Origin: Palaemon carinicauda
Lineage: Eukaryota; Arthropoda; Malacostraca; Decapoda; Palaemonidae
Direction of reading: 5' to 3'
Length of the DNA stretch: 64,000 bases
Assembly: GCF_036898095.1 (NCBI RefSeq)
Contig: NC_090739.1
Coordinates: 67,532,178-67,596,177, forward strand
Part shown: positions 41,022-51,379 of the stretch, one piece after another
Numbering within the stretch: position 1 is the stretch's first letter
Layout of the letters: each line of letters opens with the position of its first letter
Notes under the pieces: model-generated
Told to the model about the DNA's origin: nothing
Databases searched by the model: none
What the model saw: the letters and a program-made list of their open reading frames with translations, nothing else
Program-made: the position numbers and the translations under genes

Positions 41022-43377
41022 GAAAGGGCGGGATAAACCGAGACGCTGGAGTGTCTATCCTAGGTCTAGCAGACAAGGCAGGCAAAGGGGGAGCTTTGCG
41101 AGCCGAGGACGCAACTAGATCGTGGGTGTCCTTCTGCACTAAAGACAAGGCAATTTCCTTAACCAAGACTTCAGGAAACAGGCACTTAGACAAGGGCGCA
41201 AAGAGTAGCTCAGATCTTTGGCATGGCGTCACTCCAGCAGACAGGAAAGAGCACAGAGACTCTCGTTTCTTCAGGACTCCGGACGTGAATGAAGCGGCAA
41301 GTTCGTTGGACCCATCACGGACGGCCTTGTCCATGCAGGACATAATGAGTAAGGAAACATCCTTATCTGCAGAAGAGATTTTCCTACTCAGGGCTCCTAA
41401 ACACCAGTCCAGGAAGTTAAAGACTTCGAACGCCCTAAATATGCCTTTAAGAAGGTGGTCCAGGTCCGAAGGTGACCAACAAATCTTCGAGCGTCTCATG
41501 GCAAGGCGGCGGGGAGAGTCTACAAGACTTGAGAAGTCGCCCTGGGCAGAGGCAGGAACTCCCAAGCCGAGAACTTCTCCCGTGGCATACCAGACGCTCG
41601 ATCTAGACGAGAGTTTAGATGGGGGGAAGGCAAATGCTGTCTTCCCTAAACTCCTCTTGGTCTCTAACCAATCGCCTAACAGCCGTAAAGCTCTCTTGGA
41701 AGAGCGAGAGAGAACGAGTTTAGTAAAGGCAGGCATGGTAGTAGGAACGCCTAAGACAAACTCTGACGGCGGCGAACGAGGAGCCACAGAAATAAAGTGA
41801 TCAGGGAACAACTCTTTAAAAACAGCCATGACTTTTCTAAAGTCCAAGGATGGTTGAACTGCTTTAGGCTCATCTAGTTCTGAAGGTTGATCATCAGGGT
41901 GTGGTTCAGCAACGTCCTCATCTGACAGTTCCTCATCCGATAACTGATGAGAAAACGGCAAAGGAGTAGGCAACGTTTGACTCGCAGAGTCCGGTCGCAC
42001 TGGTGCATACGTGACGGAGCCGGACGCAGCGTCCTGTAACTGCTGAACAGTCTGGGAACTGTCAACAACCACAGGTGCGCGAGGACGCACAGCGTCCACC
42101 CGAGACTGTTTAGACCGTCTGGGTTGTGCAGTCAACACCATACCGGGTTGCGGAGGTTGACGCACCGCGTCAAAACAAGTCAACTCTGATGGTTGATGAA
42201 CGTCCTGAACGTCACCAATCACATCAGTGCGTTGCCTAACGTCAACATGCGGCTGGAAATCCACACTGGGTCGCATCGGTGGAGGTACTACCCCAACTGG
42301 TTGACGCGAGAAAGCTACATCAACGTCAACAGGACGCACAACAGACCGCTTGGATGGCTGATGGCCAGTAGGTTCGGCGGAAATCTTCTCAGCATTGTAG
42401 TCCTCCATCAAGGACGCAAGCTTGGACTGCATGTCTTGCAGTAACTCCCATTTAGGGTCTACGGAAGCAGGTGCGGTAACAGACGGGGCTAGCGAATGAG
42501 ACGGCACAACTTTGCCTCTCTTAGGCGGCGAGCAGTCATCAGATGACGGCAACGGGTCCGAACTGTCCCAGTGGCTACAACCGGGACGTTGGACTTGTCC
42601 TGAAGGGACCGACTTACGCTTTAAAGGTCTGGAGACCTTGGTCCAAGGTTTCTTACGAGAAACACCTTCGGACGACGAGGTAAAAATGGGCTCTCTCGTC
42701 TTACGTTGGTAGGGGCGATCTTGGAGAGATACGCCTGATACCATAGAGGGAACGTCTGTTCGCTGATCAAGGCCTCTCGAACCCATGAGTCGTACGACAT
42801 TGCTTCTCCCCTGGGCTTGGGAGCTTGCAAGAGGTCCCGGACTAGGTGGACGACAGGCACGAACAGACGAACCCTCGAGCGCAACACTGTTCACAACACT
42901 TTGAGAAACACTAGGCACTTTAACACTTTCCGCCGTGGCACTTTGACACTTGAGTTCCTTTACGTCCGCCATGAGTTGATTTCGGTCACTTGCTAATGCC
43001 TCAACTCTCTCCCCCAAGGCATGAATAGCACGCATCATGTCTTGCATCGACGGATCCTGAGTGCTAGGAGGGGGGTTAGGAACAACCACTACAGGGGAAG
43101 GATTAGGTTCAGGGGCATGTGGAGAGGAAAAATCTACCGACCTAGAAGAACTTCTCCTTACCCTATCTCTCTCTAGTCTGCGTGTATATTTATCAAATTC
43201 GATAAAATCGAATTCCGAAAGGCCCACGCATTCCTCACACCGATCTTCCAATTGACAGGTTTTACCACGACAATTGGAACAAACAGTGTGAGGGTCGAGA
43301 GAAGCCTTTGGAAGACGCCTATGACAGTCCCTAGCATTACATTTTCTGAACTTGGGAACTTGAGAAGGGTCAGCCAT
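40933..43377 (-). CDS. DIRS D ORF1, zinc-cluster gag-like protein (814 aa)
   Basis: This is the presumed nucleocapsid/capsid protein. The Met at 43377 lies just inside the 5' terminal repeat. A Cys/His cluster at residues 13-50 (C13, C18, H30, C33, C36, C41, C47, C50) includes 'HTVCSNCRGKTC'. A basic stretch follows (65-80), a Pro-rich hinge (90-110) and a probable coiled coil (about 111-145, 'MRAIHALGERVEALASDRNQL'). A long Ser/Pro/Val-rich middle comes next, then a conserved C-terminal third that also occurs in the remnants of B ('GVPASAQGDFSSLVDSPRR', 'MRRSKI'). The C-terminus is Gly/Arg/Lys-rich ('GRASSRGGARAEGKRGKR'), suited to nucleic-acid binding. Known capsid folds are not recognisable by eye. 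Confidence 0.85.
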   Translation of the reverse strand: MADPSQVPKFRKCNARDCHRRLPKASLDPHTVCSNCRGKTCQLEDRCEECVGLSEFDFIEFDKYTRRLERDRVRRSSSRSVDFSSPHAPEPNPSPVVVVPNPPPSTQDPSMQDMMRAIHALGERVEALASDRNQLMADVKELKCQSATAESVKVPSVSQSVVNSVALEGSSVRACRPPSPGPLASSQAQGRSNVVRLMGSRGLDQRTDVPSMVSGVSLQDRPYQRKTREPIFTSSSEGVSRKKPWTKVSRPLKRKSVPSGQVQRPGCSHWDSSDPLPSSDDCSPPKRGKVVPSHSLAPSVTAPASVDPKWELLQDMQSKLASLMEDYNAEKISAEPTGHQPSKRSVVRPVDVDVAFSRQPVGVVPPPMRPSVDFQPHVDVRQRTDVIGDVQDVHQPSELTCFDAVRQPPQPGMVLTAQPRRSKQSRVDAVRPRAPVVVDSSQTVQQLQDAASGSVTYAPVRPDSASQTLPTPLPFSHQLSDEELSDEDVAEPHPDDQPSELDEPKAVQPSLDFRKVMAVFKELFPDHFISVAPRSPPSEFVLGVPTTMPAFTKLVLSRSSKRALRLLGDWLETKRSLGKTAFAFPPSKLSSRSSVWYATGEVLGLGVPASAQGDFSSLVDSPRRLAMRRSKICWSPSDLDHLLKGIFRAFEVFNFLDWCLGALSRKISSADKDVSLLIMSCMDKAVRDGSNELAASFTSGVLKKRESLCSFLSAGVTPCQRSELLFAPLSKCLFPEVLVKEIALSLVQKDTHDLVASSARKAPPLPALSARPRIDTPASRFIPPFRGRASSRGGARAEGKRGKRKGSKSSKGRV

Positions 43378-43589
43378 TTTGAATTAGTCAAGGGAAAATT
43401 CCAAAAAACGATCTAAGTCATCAACAATTAATCCGATTCAAAAAAGAGTTCAAGGATTTATTTGAAGAAAAACACCTGTACTGCGAAAGCTCAAACCAAA
43501 TTAAAGTACTTCACCAAATATGATGGGAAAAACTCCAGGTTCAACAGCGAGTAAAGTACGTCTTGTCGACACGTCGACAGAGAAGAAAT

Positions 43590-43735
43590 TGAGGTTTTGT
43601 TTACATCGAGAGTGGTATCTGGCCGACAGTTGGCGCTGGTGGGCACACCCGCAACCTGTATAGCGATCGCTGGCGAGTTTTTATGTATGTGTCTGTCGAG
43701 CAACAGAGTTGCAGCTATTATATATTCACCGGCTA
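43590..43735. repeat. DIRS D 5' terminal repeat
   Basis: This is the inverse complement of 37283-37435. On the coding strand the outer edge is TTTAACTTAG followed by CCGG, which looks like a splice acceptor. As the 5' end of the element it should contain or adjoin the transcription start, but I can point to no promoter motif. Confidence 0.88.
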
Positions 43736-43753
43736 AGTTAAATATTTAAAAAT

Positions 43754-44295
43754 TACTGTTTTCTTAAAACCTGCAATAATGAGCTGAGATCAGTGCCTCA
43801 TTTGAGAAACCAAAGTTTCTGAACATAAAAGAATATCTTACTGTCTGGAGGTAAATGGAAGGCCCTGAATACTGGCATGCAGTCCACAAACACTGCAATA
43901 TAGTAAATGACCCTGGCAAAGTCGAGGATATACTGGTTCTGGATTTTGCTGTCTCCAGATAGGATAAGGATTAAAAGCAATAAAAAATTCATTATACTTG
44001 AAAACAAGCTTTAAAATAATGATAAAAACAATATTGACAGAAATAGATAAAGTGACAGATACAAACCATAGACTAAGCATAAAATGTTGGATAAAATTAG
44101 TTAACATGGCAGAGCCAACACACCATGCAAGACTAAGTATCCTCCAGGATAGCCACTTCAACTGAAGAGAGGACAGTAAGGATGGTTTTGAAAATGAATA
44201 ATTGTGAGTAATATAAAGAAACGGATAAGGAAAAGGCCAACTCTTGATAAACATCCAGGCATCCATGGCCCTTCTATTAAGCCTGTCCAACACAC
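43754..44295 (-). other. Repeat-like sequence without recognised domain
   Basis: A 192-codon minus-strand frame (44416-43838) runs through this stretch and into the adjoining SINE-like repeat. It is hydrophobic and Ser/Phe-rich, lacks any motif I know, and its beginning is repeat sequence, so I do not call it a gene. Confidence 0.4.
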
Positions 44296-44530
44296 CATTT
44301 AAAAAAACAAGAGGAAGAGAAAACAGATAACATAGTGTGCCCGAGTGTACCATCAAGCAAGCAAACTCTACCCCAATAGTGGAAGACCATGGTACAGAGG
44401 TTATGGCACTGCCCAAGACTAGAGAGCAATGATTTGATTTTGGAGTGTCCTTCTCCTAGAAGACCTGTTTAACCCAGCTCAATTCTCTCTTCTACCCTTA
44501 CCAAATGGTAAGCAGCCACTGAACAATTAA
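44296..44530 (-). repeat. SINE-like repeat, 5' part (copy 1)
   Basis: On the minus strand it contains the landmarks AGGACACTCCAAAATCA, CTCTGTACCATGGTCTTCCA, GGTACACTCGGGCACACTAT and CTCTTCCTCTT that also occur at 51714-51950. Only the first half of the unit is present. Confidence 0.8.
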
Positions 44531-44931
44531 AGTGCAGTAAGGAAGGAGGCATGATCCTTACTCCGAAAATAAAAGATGGTATTTGAGCACATATCAGCAA
44601 CCAGGCAGCCTCTACTCCAGTATCAGTATTGATTTTCAACTATGTGTCATTGTGTATCCAGCATATTACAGCATAAGAGGTGCTGTGATGGATTCAATAG
44701 AGCCTGAATCTGTAGGTCTTCCTTATACTTACTAAGTCTGTGTTGTGCAGGTTGATACACTGGCCATGGAGCAGGAGGGCAATATTTCTTTGGTATTTTC
44801 TTGTCCTATTGGATTTCTTGTTCTAGTCTTTCACAGGAAAGATCACACTCTTCACAAGCCTGAAAACAAGCAAGTGCATGGAAGCTTAATGTAAATGTAC
44901 ATATTAAATCAAGACCACTTTTTAAACTTAC

Positions 44932-45092
44932 CCAGTTTGTATGCGTAGGCAGAGAACACACAAACTTATGCCGATGGACATTCCATATCTTGATAGTCTT
45001 ATCATCAGAACCAGTAACTATCTGTTGACCATCAGGCGAGAAATGCACTGATCGCACTGAGTTATTATGAGCTCGAAATTCTGTAGAGTCAC
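44932..45092 (-). CDS. POC1: POC1 exon: WD repeat 3
   Basis: This exon of 161 bases is entered in phase 1 (preceding exon must end in G to make Gly) and left in phase 0. The acceptor is TCTCATTTTAG and the donor GTAAGT. It encodes '[21 protein letters not shown]', with '[17 protein letters not shown]' and 'HTNW'. Joined to the 35436 exon it gives '[13 protein letters not shown]', the POC1 blade 3/4 junction. I searched the region to its right (45093-64000) by eye for blade 1-2 coding ('SRDKTVRLW'-like) and found none, so the 5' end of the gene is probably beyond the window. Confidence 0.93.
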
Positions 45093-46040
45093 CTAAAATG
45101 AGAAAAAATCTTTAGTATCTTACAGTAAACTTTATGACCTGCTCTTTCTAGACTTAAGAAACCCACCTGCAATTGCTAGTGCAAAAACAATTAGACCTAT
45201 TTTTCTTGTCTATCCTAACTAGCAATTTAATCAGCATCTAGAAGGCAGCTAGATTGAACTGGTAGTAAATTCATGTTGTTAAAATGTTGCACCCAAAATT
45301 ATTCCACATTTCTTTCTTTTCAGTTAATTATATTTCTTTGTCCTTACAACTATAAATGATGACCGAATCTTATGGGAGTTTGAGGATCATAAAAGGAATG
45401 CTTTCAGTTTTATCTCTGCTGCTTGCATGAAATATTTATTATGAATGACAATGTGCCACAATTGTTTGAATATCAGTCTAGATGAGACATTACTCCTACA
45501 ATAATTACTTTGTGATGAATGTGGCCAAAATGAAGATTAGAAAGACAAAGATCTTAGTCTGGCTGTCCTGACAAAACTATGGAAGGCTATATAAAATAAT
45601 CAAAGCCTTGGAATTAATTTGCAAGTATTTAAAAAATACTCAACACATCAATATGATAAAGGTTAAAAACAATAGCGGGTAAAAAAGAGAGATGGTACAA
45701 TAAAATACAGCAGTAACAAAATGAGTGACTAATATTAAAAGTAGCACCAAGATGAGAAGCAACAGATAAGAACAACATGTATTTATCATACACAGCAAAT
45801 TTAAAGATATAAGTGACTTAGTCTACCCTTATATAGTGGCCTGTCAAAGATGCTTAGTGACAGGAACCTTGGAAAGAGAATGAAAAAAGGCAGAGCAGGA
45901 AGGGGAAGACAATTTTTACCCATAAAGAGTATAAGTATAATTTCTTTAAATATATAAAGCTCATAAAAATACAAAGCTAAAGCTGCGATATTGAAATTGG
46001 AATCATACAAACATAACTAGAGGATAAAACCAAATAAGAC
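45093..46040. other. POC1 intron sequence without recognised features
   Basis: This AT-rich stretch lies upstream of the 45092 exon. I looked for a preceding POC1 exon (WD repeats 1-2) and found none. No repeat landmarks are seen. Confidence 0.5.
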
Positions 46041-47033
46041 AAATTTAAAGTAATTTGTATTTTTACTAATGACACAAACCTTGAGCTTTTTATTAGGGAA
46101 CATATACTTTCGGCAACGCTGGAAGACTAGCCATAAGACTTTTAGCAAGGTGCAACTACCCCACCGCTAGTTAACGGGGGGTAGGGACTAGGGGGTAGTA
46201 CCAGCAACCCCGCTCACATACACACACACACCAGTGTTGTCTTGTCACTTTTGATTGAAGGCAGGACTTGGAGGGGGATAGGTGATGGCAGGCCAAATTT
46301 GTATAAAGAAGTCAAGGTTTGTATTGTTAGGAAACATACAAAGTACTTTAAAATTGTCATTTGTTCTGACACTAATTACAAACCCTACTGGCTGGCTTTT
46401 GACCTGGGGTTTCCCCCCTTTGTGCTATGCATGTAAAAGGGAGAAAACCCTAATACCTAGCTAAATCTTTCATGCAATAAAAAGCTTTAGTGGCCAGAGC
46501 AACCTGTGTGATTGATGTAATACTAGCAGTGTGACTAGTCTAGGTAAGAATTCTTAGAAATGTACGAATCTTTGAACCAACCACAGACGTTACCCAATCC
46601 CACTTCGCCAGGGGGTATGGGGATGTAACAAATATATATTTCTATACCAGGTTACACAAGGGAAATGGTTTACTTGCAGACAGAGGAGACCAGCTTGCAG
46701 AGTATTGTAGGTGCTGTTCCCCAAAAGTGGGGAAGATAAAAGAAAGAAAGAGCCAGTCATTCTCATCATTCACCCAGACTTAATCCTGGGTAACCTATGC
46801 CCTCCACAATCTGCTACTTATCCATCAAGAAGCCTAAGGAGTCTAAACCCCTTGTTGTGCAGCCCCCACAGGAACACTGGAGAACGTCTCCATGTTCCTG
46901 TGGTTAACATCTTGCATGTAATGGGCAGTGAAGGTCATTTGACCCATACACCTCCTTGTAAGACCTGTGTCACAGAGTGGTTCTTCTTGAATACTAGGGA
47001 TGTACTAAAGGCCCTAATGTCATGAGCTCTGGG

Positions 47034-48033
47034 TCATCTTGCATGTGAAGTATCAGGATTTAACGATCGGTCTATGACCTTGCGAATCCATGCAGAGATC
47101 GTGTTTTTGGTGAACTTTCCCTTAGCATTCCTTGTGCTAACGAAAAGTGCTGTCACTCGGGGGCGAGCTCCTACGGTTCTCTTGAGGTAGTACCTCAGAC
47201 TCCTCACTGGACAAAGTAGCAGTTGATCTAGATCATCGGTTGCATTTCGAAGACCCCAAATCCAGAAAGGACTGAATCTAGGATCCGCTACTCCCAGATT
47301 TTGAGACTTGGCGATAAACTGAGGGATGAAGACAAGCATTACCTCTCCCCAACCCCTTGAATGGGAGATATCGTAGGAAAGACCACGGAGTTCACCAACT
47401 CTCTTGGCCAAGGCCAAAGTGAGAAGGTAAACCGTCTTCTAGGTCAGGTGAAGATCCGATGTCTGGTGTAATGGTTTGTAGGGGGCAGCCTTCAAAGACC
47501 AAAGGACGTGAACCATGTTCCAAGGAGGTGGTATAACTTCTGATTGAGGACAGGTAAGCTCAAAATTCTGTATGAGAAGAGACAATTCCGAGGAGGAAAT
47601 GTTAACTCCTTTCAGTCTAAAGATGAGGCTCTAGGCTGAGCAATAGCCTTTCACCACCGAGAGAAGCTTTTCCTCCTGAAGGTATTTAACGAACCCCGCT
47701 ATTACTGGAATAACGGCATCGAGGAGAGAGATAACCTTTCCACAACACCAACCACAGAAGACAGTCCACTTAGCCTGGTAAACACCAGCTGAAGATTTCC
47801 GTAGGTATCCAGACATCCTTCTCGCAACTTGTTGCAAAAAGCCTCTCTGTGTGAGGAGATGCTGGATAGTCTCTGGCGTGAAGACGTAGGGATCCTACAG
47901 TCTTGTGGAAGATGTTCACATGAGGTTGTCTAAGAAGGTTGCGTTGTGGAGGGAGTTCTTTTGGGACTTCTGTCAGCAGCTGAAGAAGGTCTGGGAACCA
48001 TTCTGCACACCATAGCAGAGCTATGAGGGTCAT
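47034..48033 (-). pseudogene. DIRS E tyrosine recombinase, broken
   Basis: The pieces are 48033-47770 (methyltransferase-like end and linker), 47837-47631 ('VARRMSGYLRKSSAGVYQAKW') and 47417-47034 ('LAKRVGELRGLSYDISHS' with the first Arg, then 'LLLCPVRSLRYYLKRT'). The His-x-x-Arg and Tyr boxes that should follow left of 47034 are degraded beyond confident reading. By translation the nearest relative is element A. Confidence 0.82.
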
Positions 48034-48053
48034 TGCCAGGTTTGAGGATGATT

Positions 48054-49276
48054 TTACCCTTGTTGAGCACCCTTCTTATCAGGAAGAACGAGGGAAAGGC
48101 ACAGACGTCGATGTTGTCCCACCGTATTCGGAATACATCCTGCCAAAGGGCCTGGGGATCCAGAACTGAAGATCAGTAGAGCAGGAGTCTGTTGTTCAGT
48201 GACATTGTGAACAGGACCACTGTTGGGGAACCCTAAAAAGTCAGGACTTTGTTGGCTATCAGATGGCTCAAAGACTACTCGGAGCCCACTATCTGAGTCA
48301 CTCTGCTCAGATTGTCCGCATTCACACATTCCTTTTGCCTGGAATGAAGCGGGCCGATAGAGATACGGAGTTGTCTTCTGCCCATCTTAGCATCACTGCT
48401 AAATGGCAAAGGCACTGCAAAAAGGTACCGCCTTGTTTGTTTAAGTATGCCACTAATGTGGTGTTGTTGCTCATCAACACCACCAAATTACCCGCCAGGA
48501 ACTGATGGAACTGCTGCAAGGCTAGGATGGTTGCCCTCATCTCTAGGAGATTTATGTGCTGGTAACTATCGGACTCTGACCAGAGCCTGGAGGTTGAGTG
48601 ATGCAGCACGTGGGCCCTCCACCCTTCTTTTAACGCAAAGAAAGAGGATAAATTCGGGGGGGGGGGGGGGGGGGGGGGGCAAAAAGGTTGACCCCTTGAC
48701 GGAAATTCTCGTCTGCCACCCACCATATCAGGTCTGTCTTCTGCTCTGGCCACATAAGGATCATTGCATCCATAGTCCCCGTGCTTAACCCATCTGGATA
48801 TTAGCTGAAGTGAAGAGATCGAATTCATAGGCGGCTGTTGCGGAGCGGACTAGACATTCCAGGGATGATAGGTGACCTGGTGGGCTGAAAGTGTGTCTCG
48901 ATGAAGTGAGGGACTTACCACCTTCTTCAGCCTCTGGATCCTGTCATCTGAAGGGAAGACTTTCTGTAGGCTGTTTGTGATGGAAGCAGGGATGATTTCT
49001 CGAGATTTACCTCAATCCCAAGATCGCAACAAAACTCGAGGAGTCTGTCTTGGTGTTGAAGAAGGGTAGCCACGAGTCTGCTAGGATCAGCTAGTCATCC
49101 AGGTATCTTAGGAGACAGATGCTGAAGTTGTTGGGCCAGGTTGACACGTAGAGAAAAAAACTCACGAAAACCCGAGGTGCTGTTGAGAGAACGAAGCACA
49201 GCACCTTGAACTGGTAATTCCTATTGTTGTGGATGATCCTTAGATACTTCCATGATGAAGGGTGCACTGGGATCAA
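48054..49276 (-). pseudogene. DIRS E RT/RNase H remnants
   Basis: 49276-49091 reads 'VHPSSWKYLRI', 'YQFKVLCFVLSTAPRVF' and ends 'LLRYLDD', the RT core up to the active site. 48828-48322 has an RNase H remnant ('LLEMRATILALQQF', 'MSNNTTLVAYLNKQGG', 'ARFIPGKRNV') in which the catalytic Asp of the SDNT box is Asn. It contains a 24-base G run (48656-48679) that disrupts the start of RNase H. 48329-48054 is the following piece. Confidence 0.82.
48656..48679. repeat. Poly-G run of 24 bases
   Basis: This is an uninterrupted G homopolymer inside the RNase H remnant of DIRS E, at the position of a shorter G run in element A (AATTCCGGGGGGAGG near 1974-1985). It is either replication slippage or a sequencing/consensus error. 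Confidence 0.95.
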
Positions 49277-49282
49277 GAAGTA

Positions 49283-49885
49283 CAGGTAGTTGTCAACTTA
49301 CGACCAAGAATTAGGATTGAGAGACACGTCTCAAGTCAATTTGGACGTATGTCAAACTTAAAAAGTGAAGCCTCCGTAGATTTATTATGCTGCATCAAGA
49401 TTCTTCAATCATGTAGTCATATTTCATCAATATTTTCTTACTGTATATCCTAATATTCATTTTCTTGTTTCAGAGGCATTCATATGTTCTATTAAAGCAT
49501 TCTTTTTTAAATTTCAGGAGCATTTTACCAATGAACAATTGCCACCTATTTTTTTTTTACCTTTGGTTGTGATCAGCTGGTCTGAAGGTCCCGCTACCGT
49601 ATCGAGAGACTGCTCATATACGAATAAGCCATATCTTGTATATAATTTCTTAATTTATTTGAAAAATCTTCAAGATAATTATTACACCAGCACCAATATG
49701 TTACAGGATATCATAGTTTTCATACAATTCGTTTATAGCCAATATTATTAGTTACCATACGAATAGGATACCTCTTTTTCTGAGTGATTGTGAACGCGTG
49801 CGCGTACGGATAGTTCATTTTCAAAGCGTCATGCAGTATTTAACTTTTAGTTCACTATTAAGCCTTCATATTTTATTAGAGATTA
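49283..49885. repeat. Tigger-like terminal sequence and first copy of a direct repeat
   Basis: 49283-49350 begins CAGGTAGTTGTCAACTTACG directly after TA, the form of a Tigger-type terminal repeat; a matching second end was not found. About 49440-49790 is the left copy of a repeat of roughly 280 bases whose right copy is at 51078-51370. Landmarks include GATCAGCTG, CGCTACC, TATAATTTCTTAA/TATAATCTTCTTAA, ATGTTACAGGATATCA/ATGTTATAGGATATCA and TATTATTAGTTA. Confidence 0.6.
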
Positions 49886-50651
49886 CAGTTAACTCCCAGT
49901 CAAATTTATTGAGATATATTCTGTTAACACGAAATGTCCGATGTTACAAGAGTTGAATTTTCTGCCTAAGAGCGAGACATTAATAAGAATCTATTTAAGC
50001 TTAAAAACAAATAAATTTTAGTTTTTAATGTAGTACCAAAAAAGTAATCTAATTTTAAATTACTGTATATTGCGAGAGTAAAAAATAAACAACTGATACA
50101 TTTACCAATATCTATATTCAATATCTTTGTTTATGTCACAAAGGTAGATGGCTGTGGATCGTCAGCGTCAACAGCCGATTCGTCTGTTGTTGTTGTTCGA
50201 TACGCATTTTAATAATAAACTGGTCGAGAGTTCATTGAACAGTGTTCTTTTTCTCAAGGATTACGTGATAGGGAGCAAAATCACATCAACAATACTCTGT
50301 TAACTATGTGAGCATAATCGTGATACCGTCGGGACCTTAAAAACAGCTGACAATAAAACCAAAATAAAAACAATCGGTAATTGCAGTTGTTAAAATACCT
50401 CTTGAACAGTTAATAGAAAAGTGCAAAAATGATTACACGAAGTTCAGATAATATCAAATACCATGATTATTTTAGACATCTTTCAGTTCATATACGTTAT
50501 GTTGTCGGCTAAAGCTACAAATCGGCTGACGAAATCGAATGACATCTTCATCCCTGCTCACGGTCGAACATAGATTTAAGCAAAGTAAGTTTATATTGAG
50601 TGTAGTATTTATCCGATATGTTCTAAAGAAGCAAATATTTCTGTTAAATCT

Positions 50652-50744
<93 letters not shown>

Positions 50745-51077
50745 AGGGGGGATGAGAGCAAAGCAGGCAACAGCCGACAGTGGTGACAAAAGTGATGCGT
50801 CACAGTGTGAATGTACATGGGTAATAACTTATTTTACTATAAAATAAATACAAGTAGAGTAAGAATGTGTGTTTTTATTGTTTCTGTGACCCTCAAATAT
50901 ATCAATACTGTATGTGTTTGTTCAAGTTTCGTAATAACAAAATCCCAAAATAGACAAACTTTCCTAATGTCAAGGAATGTAACACCCACTATTACCATTA
51001 TTTCTTATGGAGAAATTATGTTCCGTTAACACGACCTCTCCAGGAACATAACCCTCGTATTAACACGGAGTTAACTG
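49886..51077. mobile_element. 1.2-kb DNA transposon with 11-bp perfect TIR
   Basis: The left end is CAGTTAACTCC at 49886-49896 and the right end is its exact inverse complement, GGAGTTAACTG, at 51067-51077. TA precedes the left end, while TT follows the right. No long transposase frame exists, though a degenerate 'MAVDRQRQQ'-like coding start at about 50150 suggests a decayed gene shared with the copy at 62 kb. A (GA)n run lies inside. It is probably a non-autonomous or dead element. Confidence 0.65.
50655..50740. repeat. (GA)n microsatellite
   Basis: This is about 86 bases of GA dinucleotides inside the TIR element. Open frames across it on both strands (Arg-Glu or Ser-Leu repeats) are artefacts of the repeat. 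Confidence 0.95.
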
Positions 51078-51379
51078 TTTTGTGTTTAATTGTGGTTTAC
51101 TATTTTTCAATTTCGGGAGAATTTCAATAATCAACAATTACTTTTGTTTTACTTTTAGTAGTCATCAGCTGATCTCAAGTTCACGCTACCATATTGCGAT
51201 TGTGCGCACATACAGAACGAATAACAGTGTAGTTTATATAATCTTCTTAACTTATTCGCAATATCTTCATAATGAATATTACATCAGTACCATTATGTTA
51301 TAGGATATCAGTTTCCATACAGTTCGTTAACATCCCTTATTATTAGTTATCATAGTCTCTATCTCTCTCTCTTTTGATA
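51078..51379. repeat. Second copy of the 280-bp direct repeat
   Basis: This is homologous in the same orientation to about 49440-49790. It follows the right end of the TIR element without a gap and ends in a CT-rich stretch (51355-51376). Confidence 0.65.

Larger units (their letters stand above)
37239..43753 (-). mobile_element. DIRS-like retrotransposon D (apparently intact)
   Basis: This 6.5-kb element has three long uninterrupted frames. Its terminal repeats (37283-37435 and about 43590-43735) show one difference in about 150 bases by eye. The internal complementary region is at 37477-37570. There is no target-site duplication; the borders share only an AT core, as expected for recombinase-mediated integration. 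It lies in the 9.5-kb POC1 intron in the sense orientation, next to the RTE-like LINE tail. It is the best candidate in the window, with F, for recent activity. Confidence 0.93.
46040..49282 (-). mobile_element. DIRS-like retrotransposon E, truncated (A family)
   Basis: The 3' part of an A-type element is present: terminal repeat (about 46040-46215, with C-rich then G-rich runs), internal complementary region (about 46310-46400), recombinase, RNase H and a small piece of RT. Coding stops at 49282 inside the 'DAYFQIPIH' motif, where a TA is followed by the end of another transposon (CAGGTAGTTGTCAACTTACG). ORF1 and the RT fingers are not found on the far side, so the 5' half is deleted or elsewhere. 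Many frameshifts are present. Confidence 0.83.

Noticed and set aside
40955..41800. 281-codon plus-strand open frame
   Set aside because: It is exactly antisense to the conserved C-terminal third of DIRS D ORF1, has no domain, and is explained by base composition.
43838..44416. 192-codon minus-strand hydrophobic frame
   Set aside because: Its beginning lies within the SINE-like repeat and the rest has no recognisable motif or splice context.
50472..50847. Arg-Glu and Ser-Leu repeat open frames, superficially like RE/RS domains
   Set aside because: They are translations of the (GA)n run on opposite strands, with no conserved flanks.
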